DNA from: JAUIBE01 sp035267185
GTDB taxonomy: Bacteria > Pseudomonadota > Gammaproteobacteria > Xanthomonadales > SZUA-36
Reading direction: 5' to 3'
NCBI GenBank assembly: GCA_035267185.1
Contig: DATFLY010000053.1
Span: forward strand, 1-41,207
DNA: 41,207 nt
Part shown: in pieces, positions 26,505 to 33,064 of the stretch
Numbering within the stretch: the stretch's first letter is position 1
Layout: each line of letters opens with the position of its first letter
Made by a program: the position numbers and the translations under genes
Notes under the pieces: model-generated
Database searches by the model: none
The model's input: the letters and a program-made list of their open reading frames with translations, nothing else
What the model was told of the DNA's origin: nothing

Positions 26505-27587
26505 TCAGGCATCAAGTTTCTGCAAAGACTGAACTGCCGGATGGAGTTTCGCCAGTCTTCGAATCCATGAAAGACCGCGATCAATCTCCGCCCGGTTTTT
26601 TGACTGGGAATCCCGGATGACATCTGCCCTGAGTTTGCTTGAATACGAGTGCTCAGTGGCCTTGGAATATTGCCCGAGGGTAGGGGAACTGGCGATGCGG
26701 TTGACCAATTCATCGTGTGAGGGCAGGCCAAAGTGATCACAAAGCCTTTTGATGCAGCCTGGCAGATCGGCAAGGAAATCATCGAAATCCAGGCGCATTA
26801 AACGCCCACCCACTGATTGCCTGATCTGTTCACGGGTTAAAGCCTCGCATACCCAGCTTGCGGCTATCAGTTCACCGGGGCTGAGCTCCCAGAGCGGTTG
26901 CGGCGATTCGCCAAGGAAGGAAGTCAATCGCCTCATTCGTTCTTGTGCATGCCCTCGAATATCCACCATTGAATTTGCACCCCCTAAAATTACGGCCAGG
27001 TAGGGTCCTGCGGCCATGGAAAGATAAACAGCCACGGAGTCGGGGCGCGCTTTCATCAGCGTGGCGCCAATCCTGGCTGAAGAGCTGGTCGCTTTGACAA
27101 TGGCGCATTGCCGATCATTACGACGCCGACTCCAAAGCCGCAACATGATTTCTGTCCAGGCATCCACCTGCGCAGGTGAAATGAGATGGTCCGGCTCATC
27201 ACGCCGGTCGTGCATCACAGCGAGATCTCTGAGTACCAGTGGTTCACGCAGCGACTGCACTGTTCCGGTCTCATCGAGCAGGCGCGAAACCAGGGTTGAA
27301 CCGGTGTGCCCCATGTGGAAAATATAATGCAAGGGGTTGGAGGGCGCGGGATCATGTAACAGGGTCTGCTGGATTTGTTGAAACTGAATCCATCCACCCA
27401 GGGTCTGATTATTGAAGCTGCGACCGTCAAGGAAGGCGGCGCCTCGATAGGCACCTTCCGGCATCTGCACGAAAAGGCCGTTTTGTTGAATCAGGTCAAG
27501 CTGATGCAGGTGAAGTTCAGGGCTCGTTGTGACCTGAGGCCACAGCCGTTCTATCGCATGTTGAGGTAAGTTGGTTTCGGTCGTCAT
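26505..27587 (-). CDS. Sulfotransferase-like protein
   Basis: A 360-residue cytoplasmic protein. Residues 88-105, 'YIFHMGHTGSTLVSRLLDE', form the 5'-phosphosulfate-binding loop of the PAPS-dependent sulfotransferase superfamily (here GHTGST), followed by 'SLREPLVLRDLA'. A second family element, the 3'-phosphate-binding region, may be 'AVYLSMAAGPYLAVILGG'. Similar bacterial proteins are annotated as sulfotransferase family without known substrates. It diverges from the esterase-like gene over a gap of only 15 bases, so the two promoters must lie inside the coding regions or overlap. Confidence 0.72.
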   Translation of the reverse strand: MTTETNLPQHAIERLWPQVTTSPELHLHQLDLIQQNGLFVQMPEGAYRGAAFLDGRSFNNQTLGGWIQFQQIQQTLLHDPAPSNPLHYIFHMGHTGSTLVSRLLDETGTVQSLREPLVLRDLAVMHDRRDEPDHLISPAQVDAWTEIMLRLWSRRRNDRQCAIVKATSSSARIGATLMKARPDSVAVYLSMAAGPYLAVILGGANSMVDIRGHAQERMRRLTSFLGESPQPLWELSPGELIAASWVCEALTREQIRQSVGGRLMRLDFDDFLADLPGCIKRLCDHFGLPSHDELVNRIASSPTLGQYSKATEHSYSSKLRADVIRDSQSKNRAEIDRGLSWIRRLAKLHPAVQSLQKLDA

Positions 27588-27602
27588 GGGGTTTGTGTTT
27601 TT

Positions 27603-28379
27603 ATGGTAAATACCATGCTCAAAACAACATCAAAAACTCTTGTGCTGCTGGCGTTTTTTGCCATCACTGAAATTGCTGGTGCAGGTCAGCTGTCAGACAA
27701 TATTCGTATCAGCAGCAAGTATATGGGATACGACCTGCAGTATCGCGTCTTCACGCCGGATGGCATAGAAAGTGATGGCAGGTACCCGGTCTTGCTTGTG
27801 ACAGACGGTGCCATGTACATCCAAATGGGGATGCCCCAGGTGGTTGATGAGCTCGTGGCTGCTGGCGCCATACGTCCTGTATTCGTTGTTTTTGTCGACA
27901 GTCGCAACCCGGACAACCTTGATGAGAGTCGGCGAAACTCCGAGTTCATGTGCAAGATTGAGTACGTGAATTTCTTTAATGCGGAATTGCTTCAGGAACT
28001 CTACAAAAACTACCCGATCAGCGCAGACAGGGATGACACAAACATTCTGGGATTGTCTTTTGGTGGGCTTAACAGTGCCTGCTTTGGCGTGATTACTTCA
28101 AAGACCTTCTCGGGCATTGGAATGCATTCACCTGCAAGTGACAAGCATGTCCGCGAGGTTTCAAAACTTTACCAGCGCAATGAAACCCAACCACTCAGGA
28201 TTTTTATATCTTCAGGAACTCGCAACGACAACCTTCGTTCTACCCGACGTTTTCGTGATGTGCTGGAAGAAGAGGGTTACGAGGTCACCTATGTTGAGAA
28301 CAAGGGCGCCGCACATAACTATGAAAACTGGATCGAATTACTCGACGACGCCCTGATTACCCTGGTGCCGGCCGAATGA
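27603..28379 (+). CDS. Exported alpha/beta-hydrolase, esterase-D-like
   Basis: A 258-residue serine hydrolase with a signal peptide (about 1-27, ending 'IAGAG'). Catalytic nucleophile S152 in 'LGLSFGGLNSA' and the histidine near 239 in 'KGAAHNYENW' are visible. The opening 'YDLQYRVFTPDGIESDGRYPVLLVTDG' is typical of the esterase D/Fes-like group, which cleaves esters such as feruloyl or siderophore esters. The true substrate is unknown. The first ATG is used; a second at 27615 gives an equally good signal peptide. No clear ribosome site. Confidence 0.85.
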   Translation: MVNTMLKTTSKTLVLLAFFAITEIAGAGQLSDNIRISSKYMGYDLQYRVFTPDGIESDGRYPVLLVTDGAMYIQMGMPQVVDELVAAGAIRPVFVVFVDSRNPDNLDESRRNSEFMCKIEYVNFFNAELLQELYKNYPISADRDDTNILGLSFGGLNSACFGVITSKTFSGIGMHSPASDKHVREVSKLYQRNETQPLRIFISSGTRNDNLRSTRRFRDVLEEEGYEVTYVENKGAAHNYENWIELLDDALITLVPAE

Positions 28380-28386
28380 ATCCGGT

Positions 28387-29700
28387 CTATTCAGACTCGC
28401 TTCCGGCCTGGTCGGAGAGACTCACGCACCTGGGCACATTGTCCAACGCGATGCGGGTCAGGGGAATCGTTCCCTGAACACCCGGTGACGTGACATCGTA
28501 AGTCAAAACGGCATTTTCACAACTGGACCACGTGATGGTAATGGTTCCATCCAGCACCTGTGATGGCATGGGCTGAGCGGAGTTGAATATCCCACCGCTT
28601 GTGAGTTCGATATCAAGTGTTGCGGTATCGCCGGTGTAGGATCCAAAAGCCGTCAGCCATCGATGACCTGGCTCGCCAAGAATGGCGGTAATATCAGCAT
28701 CCGGGCGCTCGGTATCATAGGTGAACCAGGCAAGAAAGACCTCTCCACTGTCCGGGAAAACCGTGACAAAAAAGCCCTGGCCCGGGGTGGTTGAGTTGAA
28801 CCAGGCATCATTGAGCCCGGCATTGATAGTGAAATCGCCGGTCTGTTCCCGCAGCACAACCGCATTGGGTTTCATTAATCCACCGGAACCAATCGGAACA
28901 ATGCTGTTGATTAACTGGCCCTGGTTGTCATACAGCCGCACAGTGGAATCGCCGCCGCTGCCAATGATGATGTCGCCGTTGGGGTAAAAATCGACACCTT
29001 CAGGCATCAGGATGCCGAGGATGAAATCGTTGAGAAAATTACCGTCTGAATCAAAAAGGCGAACATTGCCGCCATCGAAATCATTCACCAACATCTGCCC
29101 GAGGTTGTTAAACCAGATATTGGTCGGGCCGGTGAGGCTGTCATCGATAAAGAACCCGATGTCATTTCCGTCGGTATTAAAACGCCGAACGAAAGCACCA
29201 TTGTAGGAAGAGACATAAAGGTCCCCAACATTGTCCCAGTCAAGACCGATGGCCTGGTTGACGCCAATGCTGGTGAAATCATCAACAAACGTGCCATCCA
29301 GCTGATAACGGCGAACCGGTGCGTTGTTATTCCACTGAAGAACGTAAAGCAGTCCGTCGGGGCCGATTTTCATCCGCGTCGGACCATTCACAACGTTTGC
29401 GAAGGTTTCAATAAATGCGCCAGTGCTGGCGTCATGACGATTGATCTGTCCGCTGCTGAGGTTGGAAATCAGAACCGTGTTGCTGCCTTCAAGGAACAGG
29501 ATGTCCTGAGGCCATGCCAGGTTCTGATTGATGAAAATCTCGGGATTTTCGCCATTTTCATCATACTTCAGGATCTTCCAGGGCGGGTTCTGGAAATTGC
29601 CCGCATCACTGACGTAAATATCAAAATTCTGAGCTGGCAAAGTGCTGGCAAATGAGCACGCAAGCAAAATCAGCAGAAGGTTTCTCATATCCTTTGACAC
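28387..29700 (-). CDS. Secreted beta-propeller protein with a C-terminal WFNP domain
   Basis: A 437-residue exported protein with a signal peptide (about 1-22, ending 'STLPA'). Residues 25-290 are NHL-type beta-propeller repeats, each with a 'G...DGLLYV' or 'D..GDLYVS..N' core and an 'V.R[FY]..DG' turn; about six are seen. Residues 297-430 are the same domain as the paired C-terminal domains of the protein at 15219: 'NDAWFNSTTPGQGFFVTVFP', 'FLAWFTYDTERPD', 'C...LTYDV', 'IPLTRI'. It converges on the esterase-like gene, with 7 bases between their ends. Binding of an extracellular ligand is a guess. Confidence 0.85.
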   Translation of the reverse strand: MSKDMRNLLLILLACSFASTLPAQNFDIYVSDAGNFQNPPWKILKYDENGENPEIFINQNLAWPQDILFLEGSNTVLISNLSSGQINRHDASTGAFIETFANVVNGPTRMKIGPDGLLYVLQWNNNAPVRRYQLDGTFVDDFTSIGVNQAIGLDWDNVGDLYVSSYNGAFVRRFNTDGNDIGFFIDDSLTGPTNIWFNNLGQMLVNDFDGGNVRLFDSDGNFLNDFILGILMPEGVDFYPNGDIIIGSGGDSTVRLYDNQGQLINSIVPIGSGGLMKPNAVVLREQTGDFTINAGLNDAWFNSTTPGQGFFVTVFPDSGEVFLAWFTYDTERPDADITAILGEPGHRWLTAFGSYTGDTATLDIELTSGGIFNSAQPMPSQVLDGTITITWSSCENAVLTYDVTSPGVQGTIPLTRIALDNVPRCVSLSDQAGSESE

Positions 29701-29817
29701 CTTTTAGTTTATTACTGCCTGCATAAATTAACACAAGACACTGTTGCAGGAATTGGTTTTCTGCCTCCACCAGCACCCGATACTCCTGGTTTTCCATTGC
29801 GATTCATGCAAAAAAAG

Positions 29818-29839
29818 CAGGGGCCCGTCCGGGCCCCTG
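29818..29839 (-). terminator. Rho-independent terminator of the PspA/vWA operon
   Basis: A 9-bp perfect stem (caggggccc / gggcccctg) with a 4-base loop lies 28 bases downstream of the vWA gene. Read on the minus strand it is followed by a run of seven T residues (29811-29817), the classic intrinsic terminator form. Confidence 0.85.
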
Positions 29840-29866
29840 GGTTTTCATCATGGTGAAAGACTGGTA

Positions 29867-31057
29867 TCAATACTCGGGCCCCTCCTCGTACTCCAGGCCA
29901 ACTTCTGCAGCCTGACGCGCGACCACGTCATAGAGCTGTGCGTCCAATGAATCTTCAAATCCACCGGCTTCCTCCTCTTTCTCTGCGATAAATGCGTCAC
30001 GGTCCTTTGCCAGGATCTGGATCTTCTTCTGAATGTCTTCTCGCTGCCCAGCAAGTACCGCAATGTGTTGTGCCTGCTCTTCAGGTGCCATCGCCTTGAG
30101 TGACTCCGGAAGTGCTGCTTCATCAAGCTCTTCAAGGGCCACATCGCCACTGGCAACGGCATCTACAAGCTCATTTTCACCCAGCAGATTTTTTCTTCCA
30201 CCAGCGCTGCTGTTGAATACAGCCCGGCGTGCACGTGACTCAACAGAAGCGCCCTGGTTCAACTTTGCAGTTGCATCTGTTTTTGCCTTCATGCGGCTTT
30301 TTTCCTCGTCATTACCGTAGTAAAGACGCGTGTCATCCAGCTGTTTTGCAAGCCTCGCCAGTTCATCATCAAACGGGGTGTTAACTGCCACTGCGTTTCC
30401 AGCCTGGCTGACGTGCAGGAAGTCACCATTGCCAAGGCTTGCAATCGCGTTCCACGGATCAACGGTGACCCCCATGTCTCCGCACTGAATGGTATTGACC
30501 ACGATTCCCCTGGTGCGAGCGGCCTGGACGATTTCCGGATACTGTGTCTCGTTGTAGTCCATATGCGGTGGTGCATCGCCCACCAGGAAAATCACCCGGT
30601 ATGCCTGGTCGCCTTCACTCCAGGACATTTTGTGGACAGCATCATTGAGTGCCTGGTTGACGCTCTCCGGAGTGTCGCCTCCACCACCGGCCTGAAAATC
30701 CATCAATGTTGCATAAACACTGTCCAGGTCACTGGAGAGGTCAACAACCCGGGTTACATATTCATCACCGCGATCACGGTATGCCACCAGTCCGATTCGA
30801 ATTTCGGGCGTGGGTTGGGCAGACGCCATGGTGCTGGCAATTGACCATATGTTTTGTTTCGCAGCCTCGATCAGTCCGGACATGCTGCCGGTGGTGTCCA
30901 GTGCGAAAACAACATCAATTTTGGGTTGTTGTTTGCTTATCAGGTGTTGCACAGGCTGTGGGTCAACCACGATGTTTTTCGCCTGTACGTGAGGGTAGAA
31001 AAGCACGGCGCCCAGTGAAGCGGTGAACAGGGTCATGATAAAGAGTTTGGTTCTCAT
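29867..31057 (-). CDS. Secreted von Willebrand factor A domain protein
   Basis: A 396-residue exported protein; N-terminal hydrophobic segment about 5-22. The vWA domain spans about 46-235 with the metal-site motif 'VVFALDTTGSMSGLIEAAK' (D54, T56, S58, a DxTxS form), 'GGGGDTPESVNQALNDAV' and 'RVIFLVGDAPPHMD'. The rest is helical, with 'SRMKAKTDATAKLNQGASVESRARRAVFN' and a heptad-like stretch 'VLAGQREDIQKKIQILAKDRDAFIAEKEEE' near 330-365. The start has an AGGAG site. It is the last gene of the operon pspA, membrane protein, vWA. Metal-dependent protein binding in the periplasm is the likely role. Confidence 0.88.
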   Translation of the reverse strand: MRTKLFIMTLFTASLGAVLFYPHVQAKNIVVDPQPVQHLISKQQPKIDVVFALDTTGSMSGLIEAAKQNIWSIASTMASAQPTPEIRIGLVAYRDRGDEYVTRVVDLSSDLDSVYATLMDFQAGGGGDTPESVNQALNDAVHKMSWSEGDQAYRVIFLVGDAPPHMDYNETQYPEIVQAARTRGIVVNTIQCGDMGVTVDPWNAIASLGNGDFLHVSQAGNAVAVNTPFDDELARLAKQLDDTRLYYGNDEEKSRMKAKTDATAKLNQGASVESRARRAVFNSSAGGRKNLLGENELVDAVASGDVALEELDEAALPESLKAMAPEEQAQHIAVLAGQREDIQKKIQILAKDRDAFIAEKEEEAGGFEDSLDAQLYDVVARQAAEVGLEYEEGPEY

Positions 31058-31087
31058 GGGAGTCTCCTATAAAGGTAAATGGTTTGA

Positions 31088-31660
31088 TTAACCTGGTTGG
31101 TTGAATAACTGGCGCAGTGCTGAATCTGCACGGCGCCTTGCATGTTCAAATTGCCGGTTGTCGTCTTTTTTGTTCCTGTTCCTGGCCGAACCGGAGATTT
31201 TGCGCGGTATCAATATCCAGACGGCCTGGACCAGGAAAAAGCACCAGGTGGCCAGAAATACGCTCCCGGTTCGCATGAAAGCCCACGAAAATGTCAGCAC
31301 TGCGAAGGCTGACAGGGCAAAATCGATGATGGCCGGAACCATGCTGTCGTAGGCATAAAATGAACGGATCAGCCATATGATCCCAGCATGAATCAGCAGG
31401 TAGAACGGCAGTGAAACGTTCAACCACCAGCAAACAGCGGTGAGTAGTCCCCATGCTGTCAGCGTGACCACACGCCCATTGCGCGCGCCGGTCGCCTGAA
31501 ACAGGTAGACAATGTAGGCAAGACCCAGTAACGGGGCGGTCAGCTTGATAACTGCCGGAACAGCCGATGTCAGCGCAAGGCCTGTGACCAGGACGCTTGC
31601 CATAATCGCCAGTGCTGCAGCGACGATCACCCCATGCCAGAATCGAGGCCGGCGATTCAT
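31088..31660 (-). CDS. Membrane protein of the PspA operon
   Basis: A 190-residue inner-membrane protein with about five or six hydrophobic helices between residues 9 and 150 and a basic, soluble C-terminal tail ('SARNRNKKDDNRQFEHARRRADSALRQLF'). I do not know a family name. Its start overlaps the pspA stop by four bases (ATGA), and it is followed after 30 bases by the vWA gene, so all three are one operon. A role linking PspA on the cytoplasmic face to the membrane is plausible from position. Confidence 0.78.
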   Translation of the reverse strand: MNRRPRFWHGVIVAAALAIMASVLVTGLALTSAVPAVIKLTAPLLGLAYIVYLFQATGARNGRVVTLTAWGLLTAVCWWLNVSLPFYLLIHAGIIWLIRSFYAYDSMVPAIIDFALSAFAVLTFSWAFMRTGSVFLATWCFFLVQAVWILIPRKISGSARNRNKKDDNRQFEHARRRADSALRQLFNQPG

Positions 31661-32202
31661 GAATCACCCCGAAGGGCTTTTTCACGCAGGAATGCGATTT
31701 CCACTTCTTCGTCGGTGATTCCGGTGCCGAATCTGCCTTCGGAAACCGTGTCGGAACCGGCTTGCCCCTGGTGATTGTTGCTGACAAACAACTCTGCTTT
31801 CTGTCTCAGACCTTCGAGCGTTCGGCTGTTTTCATCCAGAAGTTCACGTTCCCGTTTCAGATAACGCTCGTTTGCTTTTAGCTGGGTCTCCAGGCTTCTG
31901 ATCTGGCGCCTGGAATGAAGCTTGCGACGAATAATCCCTTTAGCGAGTTGTTCCTTTCCTGATTGAAAACACAAGTCCAGTTCTGTTTCGAGCTCAGAAA
32001 CTGTTTCATCGATAAGCTTTCTTTGTTCGGTCAGGGTTTCATGTTCATTGGCACAAACGTTGATACGGTTCTCACTCTTGGCGAGTTCGTCTTCCATATC
32101 CCGAATGGCCTGTTTGAGGATTTGCTCGGGCTCCTCTATCTGGTCGAGGACTGCGTTAAAGTCCGCCCTGAAGAGCTGCGAGACGCGGTTCAGCAATGCC
32201 AT
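31657..32202 (-). CDS. pspA: PspA/IM30 (phage shock protein A) family protein
   Basis: A 181-residue coiled-coil protein. 'ALLNRVSQLFRADFNAVLDQIEEPEQILKQAIRDMEDEL' is the PspA/Vipp1 N-terminus (amphipathic membrane-binding helix then hairpin), followed by helices to about 150 and a short acidic tail. It is shorter than E. coli PspA (222). ATG 32202 is chosen because AAAGGAG lies just before it; the frame is open further upstream to 32268 with no support. PspA proteins polymerise on damaged inner membrane. The classic pspB/C/F partners are absent; instead the gene diverges from a two-component system that may control it. Confidence 0.88.
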   Translation of the reverse strand: MALLNRVSQLFRADFNAVLDQIEEPEQILKQAIRDMEDELAKSENRINVCANEHETLTEQRKLIDETVSELETELDLCFQSGKEQLAKGIIRRKLHSRRQIRSLETQLKANERYLKRERELLDENSRTLEGLRQKAELFVSNNHQGQAGSDTVSEGRFGTGITDEEVEIAFLREKALRGDS

Positions 32203-32290
32203 GATTTGTCTCCTTTGCTTGGATTTGCAGAGCCATGGTATTGAGAGAAGGCGAGCCGGATAAGACACGCATTGGTAAAATGATTGCCTG

Positions 32291-32310
32291 AAAATTTACC
32301 TAAAAATTAC
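32291..32310. promoter_or_regulatory. 11-bp-period direct repeat, candidate OmpR-family binding site
   Basis: The near-identical 9-mers aaaatttac (32291-32299) and aaaaattac (32302-32310) lie two bases apart, a period of 11 bp. Tandem half-sites one helical turn apart are what OmpR/PhoB-type regulators bind. The site is about 36 bases before the response regulator gene and 89 before pspA on the other strand, so it could serve both. Confidence 0.45.
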
Positions 32311-32345
32311 AATCCGGATGATGGGCAATAAGCTACTCTGCTGAC

Positions 32346-33062
32346 ATGAAAAACGACATTCACATATTGGTGATTGAAGACGAAGCGGCGATCCGCGAAG
32401 GTCTGATCGATGTGCTGGTGTACCACGGCTACAGCGTCGACAGTGCTGAAACGGGTCCAAATGGCCTGAAAATGGCCGGATCAGGTCAATACGACCTTAT
32501 TCTCCTGGACATCATGCTGCCCGGAATGGACGGCTACGAAATCTGTGATCGAATTCGCAGCGATGATCGTGAGCAGCCCATTATCATGCTGACAGCCCGT
32601 GATTCAGACGACGACATCGTAAAAGGATTGCGTCTGGGTGCAGACGATTACGTCTCTAAGCCATTTTCAGTTCAGCAACTGGTGTTACGCATTGAAGCGG
32701 TGTTGCGCAGATCAAAGGCAGGCATGGAGCAGGCACGCAGTATTTCGCTGCCCAATATGACCATTGATACGGAGAACCTGACAGGGACCGGGTCGACAGG
32801 GACCGGGTCGACCGGGCAGGTGCCGTTTACGCGCCGGGAAATGGACTTGCTGATTTACCTGGCACAACATCATGAGAGGCCTGTCTCAAGGGAAGAATTA
32901 TTATCAAAAGTATGGGGTTATGCGAGAAACCTCGAAATAGAAACACGCACAGTGGACATCCACATTGCCAAGATTCGGCGCAAAATTGAAGATTCTCCCG
33001 CCGAACCTCAAAACCTGGTGACGGTCAGGGGTGCAGGTTATCGACTGATGCTGGCCGATTAG
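32346..33062 (+). CDS. OmpR/PhoB-type response regulator
   Basis: A 238-residue DNA-binding response regulator. Receiver domain 1-120: E11/D12 acidic pair, phosphoacceptor D55 in 'LILLDIMLPGMDGYE', T83 in 'MLTARDS' and K105 in 'YVSKPFS'. Winged-helix output domain about 150-238 with 'FTRREMDLLIYLAQH', 'SREELLSKVWGY' and 'RTVDIHIAKIRRKIE...TVRGAGYRL'. The linker holds a duplicated TGTGS-type peptide from a 15-bp tandem DNA repeat. No strong ribosome site precedes the start. The kinase gene follows after two bases, so the pair is co-expressed. Confidence 0.96.
   Translation: MKNDIHILVIEDEAAIREGLIDVLVYHGYSVDSAETGPNGLKMAGSGQYDLILLDIMLPGMDGYEICDRIRSDDREQPIIMLTARDSDDDIVKGLRLGADDYVSKPFSVQQLVLRIEAVLRRSKAGMEQARSISLPNMTIDTENLTGTGSTGTGSTGQVPFTRREMDLLIYLAQHHERPVSREELLSKVWGYARNLEIETRTVDIHIAKIRRKIEDSPAEPQNLVTVRGAGYRLMLAD
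32781..32810 (+). repeat. 15-bp tandem repeat in the response regulator linker
   Basis: The unit acagggaccgggtcg occurs twice in exact tandem, followed by a partial third copy. It encodes TGTGS twice in the receiver/DNA-binding linker. Because the unit is a multiple of three, copy-number change would lengthen the linker without breaking the frame. Confidence 0.8.
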
Positions 33063-33064
33063 TC

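Noticed and set aside
32203..32268. Longer start for PspA
   Set aside because: The added residues are not PspA-like, and the AAAGGAG site fits ATG 32202.
32203..32345. Sigma-54 promoter for pspA
   Set aside because: No GG-N10-GC element with proper flanks was found on the minus strand, and there is no pspF.
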